From NCBI RefSeq assembly GCF_002954615.1, contig NZ_MSCJ01000001.1, positions 1,302,001-1,366,000 of the forward strand: a stretch of 64,000 nucleotides of DNA, given 5' to 3'. The stretch's first letter is position 1; each line of letters starts with the position of its first letter. Made by a program: the position numbers and the translations under genes. The notes below the pieces were generated by a model. It was not told the origin of the DNA and did not search any database. It saw nothing but the letters and a program-made list of their open reading frames with translations. Of the stretch, positions 36,001 through 44,579 are shown one piece after another. The DNA comes from Photobacterium angustum. GTDB lineage: Bacteria; Pseudomonadota; Gammaproteobacteria; Enterobacterales; Vibrionaceae.

Positions 36001-36196
36001 GTTTTATAAATTCTCCGATTTAACACGTTTAATATGAAAATAAACTAACAGCAAAACATCATCCCTTAGCAGTATTAAACATTCCCTTTAACGTAAGAAA
36101 TGATCGTATTTATGAAAATAAAATGTCATTACTATGGCACTTTCAGTAGAATTCGCGGTCAACCTACTCATACCCTATTACTGACTGACTTTAACC

Positions 36197-36910
36197 ATGA
36201 TGTTTTTTATCTCTCAAAAACTTGTTAACTATTTAGCATTAGCTTTTTTTGCATTAGCACTTTTTATCGCTATTTCTATATTCCCTGTACCTCTGTTAAG
36301 CGATCCCATTAATGATGCGGCTGGTTTATCATTTTCTTTATTAACGGATACGGCAGGTAAACCCTTCTTCCTTATCACAACCGTATTACTGTGTTTATTA
36401 CCGGTATTTTTCCGCTTACCTAAAAAACAAATCATTAAATTGTGGATTCAATTCGCTATTTTGCTGGTATTAAGTTTTGGCGCGAAAACAATCTTAAAGC
36501 ATGAAACTGCGATCCCTCGTCCTTATACTTATGAGCTACAGCGTTTAAACCTAATCCCATCGCCTGAAAACTTTTATCAGCTAAATAAAAGTGAAAAAGA
36601 AAACGTGGTTAAAAAAGCATCTGACTATATTAGCCAATGGCGTATTCGTAGTTGGGAAGGTGAAACTAACTATTCTTTTCCATCAGGACATACAATCTTT
36701 GCTGCGATTTGTATTCTGTTTTGGGGCGGCTTCTTATTACGTACTCGCCACTATTTATTAGCTGGCGGACTTGTAGCATGGGCTGTGGGTGTGGGTATTA
36801 GCCGTTTATGGCTAGGTATGCATTTCCCATCAGATGTAATGGGATCTATCTTATCTGCAGCAGTGTTATATTTATTTATACCCGAGTGGCGAGTAGATTC
36901 TGAGAAATAA
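36197..36910 (+). CDS. pgpB: PAP2-family phosphatase (PgpB-like)
   Basis: 237-residue membrane phosphatase of the PAP2/phosphatidylglycerophosphatase B type. All three catalytic motifs are present: KHETAIPRP, FPSGHT and SRLWLGMHFPSD. About six hydrophobic helices are visible, with the active site expected on the periplasmic side. Likely substrates are phosphatidylglycerophosphate or undecaprenyl pyrophosphate. It is a single gene with its own terminator. Confidence 0.88.
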   Translation: MMFFISQKLVNYLALAFFALALFIAISIFPVPLLSDPINDAAGLSFSLLTDTAGKPFFLITTVLLCLLPVFFRLPKKQIIKLWIQFAILLVLSFGAKTILKHETAIPRPYTYELQRLNLIPSPENFYQLNKSEKENVVKKASDYISQWRIRSWEGETNYSFPSGHTIFAAICILFWGGFLLRTRHYLLAGGLVAWAVGVGISRLWLGMHFPSDVMGSILSAAVLYLFIPEWRVDSEK

Positions 36911-36911
36911 T

Positions 36912-36938
36912 AAAAAGGGCTCACAAGAGCCCTTTTTT
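36912..36938. terminator. Bidirectional intrinsic terminator
   Basis: AAAAAGGGCTC / GAGCCCTTTTTT with a 4-nt loop between convergent genes. Confidence 0.92.
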
Positions 36939-36957
36939 ACATCCAAACGATATTAAC

Positions 36958-37317
36958 TTACTGTACAGGTGTCGCTTTGTGTTCATATTCAACAATCAAT
37001 TGATTACCCGAATAAGTTACATTCGTAATTTCACCATCAAAAATAAACGTATTCTTAATAGACGAATTAGCGCTTTGTCCTGAAGCCATTTGCTCTCGCA
37101 GTGACGGTAAAATCAAAATAGGGTCAACATTTAATAGACGGCAAAACTCATTGACGAACTGCTGCTCTATCGGTTTAGATCCTCGTAAAATATCTGAAAA
37201 CTCCAGTTGCGTTAAGCCTAGCTTTTTAGCCATTTCAATCTGAGTTATACGCATTTTTGCTTTATAACTCATCCATGTGTCATGCAAAATTTGACGATCT
37301 TTTTCGGTATACAACAT
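36958..37317 (-). CDS. XRE-type helix-turn-helix regulator
   Basis: 119-residue cytoplasmic regulator. The N-terminal half (about 15-65) is a lambda-repressor-like HTH (RITQIEMAKKLGLTQLEFSDILRG), and the C-terminal half is a short beta-rich tail (TFIFDGEITNVTYSGNQLIVEYE). It has no toxin, phage or restriction neighbour, so its target is unknown. Confidence 0.8.
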   Translation of the reverse strand: MLYTEKDRQILHDTWMSYKAKMRITQIEMAKKLGLTQLEFSDILRGSKPIEQQFVNEFCRLLNVDPILILPSLREQMASGQSANSSIKNTFIFDGEITNVTYSGNQLIVEYEHKATPVQ

Positions 37318-37539
37318 AATTAGCCCTAACAGCGCATTTTTTATTTTAAAACAGAGTAATTTCCTCTAGTCAGAACAGTTTACGCCTAGTTACTAGGTAT
37401 TAATGTCAAAATCGCGTTAAGCTCTGCTTCAATAAACAACTCGTTACAACCTCGTCATTGTACTTACATTATGTTCATATATACTTATTAGCAGTTAATA
37501 CCTATAAGCTAATGTTATGTAAGGAATGCCTGCTTTTAT

Positions 37540-37977
37540 ATGATTACGTTGTGTCGTAGTTCAATCCTCACACTATTTATCATTTTCAGTGTTTTTACTA
37601 ACGCTGTAATTGCGCGCACCATTAGCTTTGATCAAGTACCTCAAACACATTGCCTTCAAATGACAACAGCATTAATAGAAACCATCCATCCAGAGCAATG
37701 CTGCGATGAAGGTATGCCTATGTTGTCAACGAACATCACAACGCTTTCCTCTTGCGGTATGAAAAATATCGATGATTCATCACTGGCTCATAACGATACT
37801 GTTAAAGAAAAATCACCATGCTGTAATGACGATGATTGCAAGAGCAAACAAACACAAGCCGCACTGTTAACTTGCTTTGCGTTTTCTGCGATTGTTAATG
37901 ATGTTCAATTATATGCTAGTCAAACAAACACACCTGTTTATTTTAGTGAAACACAACTAAGACCTCCTCTCGTTTAA
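37540..37977 (+). CDS. Cys-rich secreted protein upstream of the DUF411 gene
   Basis: 145 residues with an N-terminal signal peptide or anchor (ending NAVIA). The middle has EQCCDEGMPM, SSCGMKN and SPCCNDDDCKSK, a pattern of Cys pairs and Met that could bind a soft metal. It lies 83 bp before a DUF411 gene, in the same direction and without a terminator between them. It may be a periplasmic copper/metal-handling protein; I do not recognise the family. Confidence 0.65.
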   Translation: MITLCRSSILTLFIIFSVFTNAVIARTISFDQVPQTHCLQMTTALIETIHPEQCCDEGMPMLSTNITTLSSCGMKNIDDSSLAHNDTVKEKSPCCNDDDCKSKQTQAALLTCFAFSAIVNDVQLYASQTNTPVYFSETQLRPPLV

Positions 37978-38060
37978 CGAAATAACTAATCGGCATTTTG
38001 CCACCACTTTATTTTGTTATTTAGCGCGATAATATTCGCGTAACTTGAAGGATTTTACAG

Positions 38061-38507
38061 ATGAAAATTTCACATATCTTTGCTGCTGCATGTTTATTTG
38101 CTACCTCATTAGCTCAAGCAAGTACGCCTATTTCTGGCACTAACTACCAATCACCTTACTGTGGTTGTTGTAAAGAATGGGTTAAGCACATGGAAGATAA
38201 TGGCTTTAAATTAGATATGGTGTACGAGGAAGACTTAACGCCTATTAAAATTAAATTAGGTTTACGTCCTGAATATGCGTCATGCCACACTGCACAAATT
38301 GAAGGTTACACTTTTGAAGGACATATTCCAGCAACTGAAATTAAGCGTTTCTTAGAAAGTAAGCCTGAGCGTATGATTGGCCTTGCTGTAGGTGGTATGC
38401 CAATGGGCTCACCTGGTATGGAATATGGCGATAAAAAAGATGCCTATGAAGTGTTAGCATTTGATAAGGATGGCAACACCATGGTTTGGTCACGCCATAA
38501 CCAGTAA
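38061..38507 (+). CDS. DUF411 metal-binding periplasmic protein
   Basis: 148-residue exported protein (signal peptide ending LAQAS). It has the DUF411 motif YCGCCKEWVKHM near residue 35, a conserved ASCHTA and a Met-rich GGMPMGSPGME. DUF411 proteins occur in copper resistance loci, so a role in copper binding in the periplasm is likely. Its partner is the Cys-rich protein just upstream. The unit ends in a terminator. Confidence 0.85.
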   Translation: MKISHIFAAACLFATSLAQASTPISGTNYQSPYCGCCKEWVKHMEDNGFKLDMVYEEDLTPIKIKLGLRPEYASCHTAQIEGYTFEGHIPATEIKRFLESKPERMIGLAVGGMPMGSPGMEYGDKKDAYEVLAFDKDGNTMVWSRHNQ

Positions 38508-38537
38508 TCTAAACAAACATAGATACATGTAACAAAA

Positions 38538-38566
38538 AAAAGCCCGTTCTTACTAGCGGGCTTTCT
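38538..38566 (+). terminator. Intrinsic terminator after the DUF411 gene
   Basis: AAAGCCCG / CGGGCTTT with a 10-11 nt loop and A/T flanks. Confidence 0.82.
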
Positions 38567-38624
38567 TATCACTTTTTTCACTCTATGATAAATAGTAAGT
38601 TAATGCTTTGTTGATCTTAAATCA

Positions 38625-38984
38625 TTATTTTTTCTTCGACGTCATCAGAGATACGCCTTTATTAACACTTAATACTTCACCATTTTTATCCATCCTAACA
38701 GTAAAGTTATTACTGGTGATCTTTTCATACCCATTCGCTAATTGTTCTATAGATTCTTGTTGGGTAAATTGAACTTGTAAATGCTCCGATTGTTCAACCG
38801 GACTCTTAAAATGGTGTTGGACTAAAATAGGCTCTTTATGATTTGTAGTTACCTCACCATACTTTTCAGTTATCGCTGATTCCGCTATAACAATGGCTCG
38901 TGACTTATCAACAAAGAAAAGCTCACTTTCGCCACTGTGAACATTGACACTCAATAACAAGATTAAAAATAACAGATTTTTCAC
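38625..38984 (-). CDS. Small secreted protein of unknown function
   Basis: 119 residues with a Sec signal peptide (VKNLLFLILLLSVNVHS). The frame is open from an ATG at 39011, but AGGAGGG lies just before the GTG at 38984 and the signal peptide starts there, so I chose it. The mature part has no recognised motif. It may be periplasmic. Confidence 0.68.
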   Translation of the reverse strand: MKNLLFLILLLSVNVHSGESELFFVDKSRAIVIAESAITEKYGEVTTNHKEPILVQHHFKSPVEQSEHLQVQFTQQESIEQLANGYEKITSNNFTVRMDKNGEVLSVNKGVSLMTSKKK

Positions 38985-39366
38985 AAGCCCTCCTATGGCA
39001 TAACGAAACATATATAGTTTCAGTCATCATTTTATATTGACGACCTAGTACACTAAAACATCAAAATATTTAATCGTATTCACCTCACACGAGACAATCT
39101 TGAACACTTTATTGATACATCTCATTAAAGTAATTTGCTATCAACACGTAGAACTTTCAATTGCTAGATATTGATATATCTAAACACTACATTCTTAAAT
39201 AGATAAATATCTGTATAGATAAGCAGGAATATAAACTGATTGAATAAAAGTATAATTAGCCGAGTTAGCAGAGCAAATGAGATTAATCAAAATGCGATAA
39301 GTAACAAAAACAGGGCTGAAATAATGATTATTTACAGCACAATCAATAAACGTTCTATATTTAAAA
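38985..39366. other. Intergenic stretch
   Basis: About 380 bp of AT-rich sequence. A 60-codon open frame on the minus strand (39195-39377) has no ribosome binding site and overlaps the terminator of the next gene, so I do not call it. Nothing else is visible. Confidence 0.45.
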
Positions 39367-39367
39367 T

Positions 39368-39402
39368 AAAAGACCAAGATAATACATTTACCTAGGTCTT
39401 TT
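39368..39402 (-). terminator. Terminator after the phosphotransferase gene
   Basis: AAAAGACC / GGTCTTTT arms with a 19-nt loop, followed by T on the minus strand. Confidence 0.65.
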
Positions 39403-39423
39403 AATTAATAACAGTCTTAACTT

Positions 39424-40200
39424 TTACTTATATAAACTATTCGTTATGTATTGAGAGTTTGTTTTCAAATATTCAATATCGCTAAGATAAGCGAGATGGT
39501 GACCATTGTTAATATTCTCAATAAAGGCAGCATTACCCTTGTTGGCTTCACTTTGCATAAAATCAACTAAGGTTTGAACCCTATCAATCATTGTTTCAAC
39601 TAACTTTCCACGCTCTTTATTTGATAAACCATAACCATCACAAAAGAGACGAGCTCTAACGGATTGAGCTGCTAAATCTCCTAAAGCATCATATTGATTG
39701 GTTTTAAATGGCGCCCAACAATAAATAGCATAGGCAATATCCCAAAGTCTTGGAGCTGGATGAGCCGTATCAAAATCAAAAATGCCGATTGTTTTAACAC
39801 CATCTAAAGCAACATTGTAAGGTGCAAAATCACCATGACAAATTACCTCATACGGTGATCTACTTGGTAGCATCCATTGCGAATGTTCAAATGATGGGCT
39901 AGTGATAAATGAAGCTGTAACATCATGGTATTGGCGTAAAAGCTTACTTGCAGAAATTAACGCATCATATGTGGCAATATTTCCCTTTAACGGATAATTG
40001 TAAACATCCCCAGAGACGATAGACAATATCTCCTTTCCATCGCAGTCGAAGCCAATAAACTTTGGCGCGTTATAAAAGCCTTTACTTTCAAGATGGAACA
40101 ACAACTTATGAACGGACTCTGACCAGAAACCACTTGGTCGATACACTTTGTCTTCAGTAAGAAAAATTTGACCTTCTCGCCCACCTTGAAGCTCTTCCAT
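39424..40200 (-). CDS. APH-fold phosphotransferase
   Basis: 258-residue cytoplasmic protein with an aminoglycoside phosphotransferase/choline kinase-like fold. Catalytic loop ICHGDFAPYNV and metal-binding FDFDTAHPAPRLWDIAYAIY are both present. The frame runs to 40260, but the ATG at 40200 has AAAGGA upstream and starts the conserved MEELQGGREGQ. Such proteins phosphorylate small molecules; this one has no resistance-gene context, so a metabolic substrate is as likely as an antibiotic. Confidence 0.82.
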   Translation of the reverse strand: MEELQGGREGQIFLTEDKVYRPSGFWSESVHKLLFHLESKGFYNAPKFIGFDCDGKEILSIVSGDVYNYPLKGNIATYDALISASKLLRQYHDVTASFITSPSFEHSQWMLPSRSPYEVICHGDFAPYNVALDGVKTIGIFDFDTAHPAPRLWDIAYAIYCWAPFKTNQYDALGDLAAQSVRARLFCDGYGLSNKERGKLVETMIDRVQTLVDFMQSEANKGNAAFIENINNGHHLAYLSDIEYLKTNSQYITNSLYK

Positions 40201-40333
40201 CCTAGTTCCTTTCATTAAAATCCATGTAATAAGAATGTATTTATAAATAAACAGCGCCAATAGACAATTTTAACAAGTCTATTCCAACACTTCAGTTAAC
40301 GTATAAAGTGACAAAAGTGGATAACTCTTATCT

Positions 40334-40651
40334 TTATGTTCGTAACTTAACAGCAGTACCAAATGCCATAATCTCAGATGCGCCATCAGTAACAGAGCTA
40401 GTAGTAAATCTCACGCCAACAATGGCATCCGCACCAAGCTTTTCAGCCTCTGCCACTAATCGCTCCGTCGCGATAGTTCGAGCTTCAGTCAGCATTTCGG
40501 TGTAACCTTTCAATTCACCACCAACAATACTTTTCAAACCCGCCATTAAATCTCTGCCAACATTCTTAGATTGAACAACATTGCCATTAACAACACCTAA
40601 TACCGCTTCAATTTCCCGACTTGGAACTGTTTCTGTTGTTGTAAAAATCAT
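40334..40651 (-). CDS. YbjQ/UPF0145 family protein
   Basis: 105-residue cytoplasmic protein of the YbjQ family (putative heavy-metal-binding fold), which forms beta-rich oligomers. Recognisable sequences are TTTETVPSREI, VVQSKNVGRD and LGADAIVGVRF. The ATG at 40651 has AAGAGG upstream and gives the typical family length of about 105; an in-frame upstream extension to 40669 is not needed. The function of the family is unresolved. Confidence 0.9.
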   Translation of the reverse strand: MIFTTTETVPSREIEAVLGVVNGNVVQSKNVGRDLMAGLKSIVGGELKGYTEMLTEARTIATERLVAEAEKLGADAIVGVRFTTSSVTDGASEIMAFGTAVKLRT

Positions 40652-40860
40652 GACTTGCCTCTTGATCATAGTTAAAAAATTATCGCCGCAGTATCAAAGT
40701 AACATTGCTATTAATTTAATATGTCATATTTTAAAAAATTTATCTCATTACTCTTAAAATTCTCATTAATAATTTTTGAGTGATCAATTAACATCCTAAA
40801 ATCGTATTAAATTAAATTATATTTAAAATTAATTTAATCATAAACATAACTAGGATAACA

Positions 40861-41130
40861 ATGGAGAGAAAACTGACTATTAAAGAGTTTCTCAGAGTGT
40901 TTGACTATATTCGCTCAACAGGAGAACGACTCAATAATAAATATAAATTAGGCGATGTATACGCATGGCATGATTATGATGGTTACACCTGCTGGCTCAA
41001 TTATAGGGACGTTACGGTAACACTTATGTTTCATGGCTCTCTTAACGTTGAGTACGATAAACTTACAAATTATTCTGATTTTACTCATCAATGCTTGGCT
41101 ATGCTCGACAAGAACGATAAAGATAAGTAG
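40861..41130 (+). CDS. Small DUF3081-like protein
   Basis: 89-residue acidic cytoplasmic protein. TIKEFLRVFDYIRSTGERLNNKYKLGDVYAWHDYDGYT resembles DUF3081 proteins of Vibrionaceae as I remember them. AGGATAACA precedes the ATG. The next gene begins 7 nt after the stop, suggesting co-transcription. No function is known. Confidence 0.72.
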   Translation: MERKLTIKEFLRVFDYIRSTGERLNNKYKLGDVYAWHDYDGYTCWLNYRDVTVTLMFHGSLNVEYDKLTNYSDFTHQCLAMLDKNDKDK

Positions 41131-41137
41131 GTTTTCT

Positions 41138-41740
41138 ATGAAATTGTTCAATATTTATCGATATAATTTATTTAAACACTTTTTATCACTGCTGGTATTG
41201 ATCGTTACTTGTATTATTTTTTCTAAACACACTTTTGCATCAAGGCTCAATATGATTGATTTTACTCAACCTAATGAACATCAATACTGGACTGCTGTAA
41301 ATGATAATGTAATGGGCGGTATTTCTTCAGGGCACTTCATTTATGATGGAAGCGTAAGTCAATTTACAGGTGAGCTATCATTAGCTAACAACGGCGGATT
41401 TAGCTCAGTAAACCGTTCAGTATCACCATTAACTAATAATATTAACGCTGTAAGCCTAACTTATATTGGTGATGGTAGAACATATCAATTACGGTTTACG
41501 ACTTGGAAAGATGGCTACCGTATTAACTACAAACATGAATTTGAAACGATTAAAGGACAACAACAAAGTAAAACTTTTAACTTTAATGACTTTAAAGCTG
41601 TTTTTAGAGGAAGGTTACTGAGTGGCGCCCCCGAACTTGCCGCACAAGATATCAAACAAATAGGCTTTTTAATTGCAGACAAAACACCACTCCCTTTCGT
41701 GCTAAAAGTTCATAAGGTTGAATTTCTTAATTTAAGATAA
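41138..41740 (+). CDS. CIA30-domain secreted protein
   Basis: 200-residue exported protein (hydrophobic signal around residues 10-30, ending HTFAS). The mature part is a CIA30/NDUFAF1-like beta-sandwich: IDFTQPNEHQYWTAVNDNVMGGISSG, then GGFSSVNR, with the C-terminal DIKQIGFLIADK. The frame extends upstream to 41033, but the ATG at 41138 begins the signal peptide and lies just after the preceding gene. The bacterial function of this domain is not established; a carbohydrate-binding-like role is possible. Confidence 0.82.
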   Translation: MKLFNIYRYNLFKHFLSLLVLIVTCIIFSKHTFASRLNMIDFTQPNEHQYWTAVNDNVMGGISSGHFIYDGSVSQFTGELSLANNGGFSSVNRSVSPLTNNINAVSLTYIGDGRTYQLRFTTWKDGYRINYKHEFETIKGQQQSKTFNFNDFKAVFRGRLLSGAPELAAQDIKQIGFLIADKTPLPFVLKVHKVEFLNLR

Positions 41741-42101
41741 AACTATATTTATAGATAATAAATATAGGAAGTGAATTAACTCATCTTCTCCTACCACTTC
41801 ATGACTGATTAATACCAAAGACCCTTTCCTGAAAGTACTTGGATGACCTCAGTAGACTTTTAATTAGGCTGATCTATTTGATTGCCTATAAAGCATTTAC
41901 AACCCCTCACTCGATTGTTAACTGGTTAACAACATATTATTTTGTTTTTTATTAATAACCTTTAAATATTTGTAACAAGTCACGGTATAAAAGTCATCTT
42001 TCTCAGATAATGCTCTTAATTTTATTATTAGTATTCAGTATTACTTTCACTATGGAAGATCCATTGTATTTAGCGGCTTAATAAAGAAAGGTTTTATAAC
42101 G
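41741..42101. other. Intergenic stretch before the chemoreceptor
   Basis: AT-rich. It contains a 10-bp AT-only inverted repeat right after the CIA30 stop (41743-41767, maybe a weak terminator) and the 18-bp palindrome at 41915-41932. No further gene seen. Confidence 0.5.
41915..41932. promoter_or_regulatory. 18-bp palindrome, operator candidate
   Basis: TTGTTAACTGGTTAACAA: perfect 8-bp arms around TG, about 170 bp before the chemoreceptor gene. It is typical of a dimeric repressor site. I do not recognise the regulator. Confidence 0.5.
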
Positions 42102-43187
42102 ATGTTTGGACGAAAACGAATAGAAACAGAAAATAAATCGCTAAAGCAAGAATTAGCAGAGCTTAAAGAGAAGTATCAATCTGATGTCACCGCCTTAGAA
42201 GAGCAACTTCAAGAAGCACAACAATTAGTTAAATCGACTAAGCAGGATAACCATAAAAGTGATGAGTTATTGTCGAGCAGTTTAAAAGGTGGCGACATGC
42301 TTACAACTATCCGTAATGAGATGGTTGAAAGTGCTCAATCAATGGAACATGAAAATCATCAGCTGCAACAACTAGACGAAATGTTTGCACAAACCCATCA
42401 GGCACTTTCACGCCTTGATAATCGTGCTATTAACATCAGCTCTCAAGCGACTCAAAGTACTGACTCTGTAAAAATACTCGATACCACCGCCACTTCTATT
42501 TCTCACCTTGTGTCGACGATTAAAGAAATTTCTGACCAAACAAATTTGTTAGCGCTCAATGCTGCTATTGAAGCCGCCCGTGCGGGTGAAGCTGGACGTG
42601 GATTTGCAGTTGTTGCTGATGAAGTTAGAAATTTAGCAGGTAAAGCGAGCGAAGCCAGCGAGCAGATCGACACACTTGTTAGCCAAGTGCTCAAGCAGGT
42701 TAATGAGATAAAATCATCGATTGATGAGAACCAGTCGTGTGCTGAAGAAGTATCAGCTTCTTCCTCTCAAATCGGTACCATTGTTAATGAAGTGGTTAGC
42801 CAATCTGAGCATATGCAGCGGGTTATTCATATTGCATCGACGCGTGCTTTTTTAGATACGGTTAAGCTCGATCATGCTATCTGGAAAAATAATATTTACA
42901 GCTTCCTACAGCGTGGTGCGTTTAATGAAGTTATTAATAACCACTCGGAGTGTCGCTTAGGTCAATGGTATTACCATGGTGAAGGTAAAGCATTTAGTCA
43001 TCTAAGAAGCTACTCATTAATGGAAGAGCCTCATAAAGCAGTGCATGAAATGGGACGAGAAGCGATGAGCCAAGCAAAATCTGGCAATATGTCAGAAATG
43101 GTAACGGCAATAAACGCTATGGAAGAAGCAAGTAAAAAAGTGGTTAACCAAATCGACAATTTGATGCACGAAATAACGCAAATTTAG
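42102..43187 (+). CDS. Soluble chemoreceptor with CZB zinc-binding domain
   Basis: 361 residues with no transmembrane segment, so it is cytoplasmic. Residues 1-70 are a coiled coil, about 70-250 form the receptor signalling domain with the hairpin tip ([20 protein letters not shown], then [18 protein letters not shown]), and about 265-340 are a CZB domain with the His/Cys zinc ligands ([25 protein letters not shown]). CZB receptors of this kind report zinc or oxidants such as hypochlorous acid through the CheA pathway. It is a single gene. Confidence 0.9.
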   Translation: MFGRKRIETENKSLKQELAELKEKYQSDVTALEEQLQEAQQLVKSTKQDNHKSDELLSSSLKGGDMLTTIRNEMVESAQSMEHENHQLQQLDEMFAQTHQALSRLDNRAINISSQATQSTDSVKILDTTATSISHLVSTIKEISDQTNLLALNAAIEAARAGEAGRGFAVVADEVRNLAGKASEASEQIDTLVSQVLKQVNEIKSSIDENQSCAEEVSASSSQIGTIVNEVVSQSEHMQRVIHIASTRAFLDTVKLDHAIWKNNIYSFLQRGAFNEVINNHSECRLGQWYYHGEGKAFSHLRSYSLMEEPHKAVHEMGREAMSQAKSGNMSEMVTAINAMEEASKKVVNQIDNLMHEITQI

Positions 43188-43251
43188 TTGATTGGATTAT
43201 TTTAATTACACTCTTCTGTCTATACCGAGTGTTAAAAATTACTCAAATATA

Positions 43252-43294
43252 AACGGTGTATAAATCAAGTATTTGTCATGCGCTATACACCGTT
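43252..43294. repeat. Perfect 11-bp inverted repeat
   Basis: AACGGTGTATA (43252-43262) and TATACACCGTT (43284-43294) with a 21-nt loop between the chemoreceptor and the convergent gene at 43408. No T run follows, so it is not a classical terminator, though it could still end transcription or bind a protein. Confidence 0.5.
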
Positions 43295-43407
43295 ATTCTG
43301 AAAGGTTAAGGACAATTTCCACCATTGAAGCACTGAAACTTACTTAGTAAGAGCGCAACAATGCCCTCTCACCATTACAGCACTTTGATGGGAAATCATT
43401 TACTCAA

Positions 43408-44373
43408 TTAAGATTCAAATAGCTGCTTATTTGGATCAGAATTAACGACCCATTCAGGATCGTTCTCTCGTTGCTCAAGGTAAATCTGCAATCCATTGAA
43501 ATACGTAAAGGCTGTTAGTTCAGATTCTTTATTAAAATGCTCGAAAAACGCATCTTCTTGTTCAGCTAATAATTGCAGTGTGGTTGCACCATGTTCTAGC
43601 GCCCATTGAATGGCGTAAGGTGAAATCATCGTTCGATGTAAGATCAGCTCTTTGATCTCCGAAATAGCGACTTTTTTATTTTTACGACGATTACTACTAG
43701 TTTCAATCTGTTTGTTGGCTTTTTCTTCCGCTAACAATGCTCGTAAACTCGCTAAACTTGCCGCAATTTCAGCACTTGAATAACCGTAGCTTGTTTTACA
43801 AAAACGTAAGGCATACGCCATTTTATCGCGTCCAACTAATTCAACGACCTGTTCCAAATAGGGTTGTGGGATCGCATACGCCGTCGCCAGTTGGATCACA
43901 GCATGATTTAAACTGGTATACACTATGCCATCAAATTCAAATTGGAATGCTGTTGTTAGCCCTTCAACAGGAATGCCATCAATACTTACCGCCCATCCAC
44001 GGTAATTGACTCGCTCTTTGGCAATTTCAAACATTGCCCAACCGCTTTCACGAAAACCTTCAAGTGCTTTGCCTTCAAATTCACACTCTTCAAGCTCTTG
44101 CTTTGTCCAATTAACACCAATCTGTAAATGCTTTTGATACTTTTTATGCAGTTTCTCTTTCACTTTATCTCGCAAAAGATCAAGGCTGCTTACTTTAATC
44201 TCTTTTGTAAAACCAAAACACTCTTGGCAGCAAGGCACCATGATCGGTGCAGATTGGCCATCATAATTAGGCTTTGCCATAAAAGCATGGCTTTCATAAT
44301 AAGGTTCGCCACAAAACCAACAGGTATGACGAAACTCAAAAGGCACATCAATCGACACATAATCGGTCGTCAT
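43408..44373 (-). CDS. Zinc-ribbon-like conserved protein of unknown function
   Basis: 321-residue cytoplasmic protein. The N-terminus has a treble-clef-like set of Cys (CWFCGEPYY near residue 18, then CCQECFG near residue 50), suggesting a bound zinc. The rest is mainly helical with a basic segment (SSNRRKNKKVAISEIKELI). No homologous family with known function comes to mind. It might bind nucleic acid, but that is only inferred from the zinc site. Confidence 0.72.
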   Translation of the reverse strand: MTTDYVSIDVPFEFRHTCWFCGEPYYESHAFMAKPNYDGQSAPIMVPCCQECFGFTKEIKVSSLDLLRDKVKEKLHKKYQKHLQIGVNWTKQELEECEFEGKALEGFRESGWAMFEIAKERVNYRGWAVSIDGIPVEGLTTAFQFEFDGIVYTSLNHAVIQLATAYAIPQPYLEQVVELVGRDKMAYALRFCKTSYGYSSAEIAASLASLRALLAEEKANKQIETSSNRRKNKKVAISEIKELILHRTMISPYAIQWALEHGATTLQLLAEQEDAFFEHFNKESELTAFTYFNGLQIYLEQRENDPEWVVNSDPNKQLFES

Positions 44374-44579
44374 ATGGGAGTACTCATTGTTGTGGTTATT
44401 AGTAAGGTTGACACGCTCTCAACCTGATATGCCTATTTATACTTAAAGTCTGTGTTTATGGCTAATCTGATTTTATCTTTCATTACATATATAGGTGCTA
44501 GATAAAAGAAAGGCACTAACTTGCTTAAAAAGCGATCTATTTTAGCGTGCGCTCGTAATACTAAATAGGAGGATGTGTT

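Noticed and set aside
39195..39377. 60-codon minus-strand frame
   Set aside because: No ribosome binding site, composition like the surrounding AT-rich DNA, and overlap with a terminator.
39424..40200. Aminoglycoside resistance gene
   Set aside because: The fold and catalytic motifs fit phosphotransferases in general, but there is no mobile element, integron or other resistance context.
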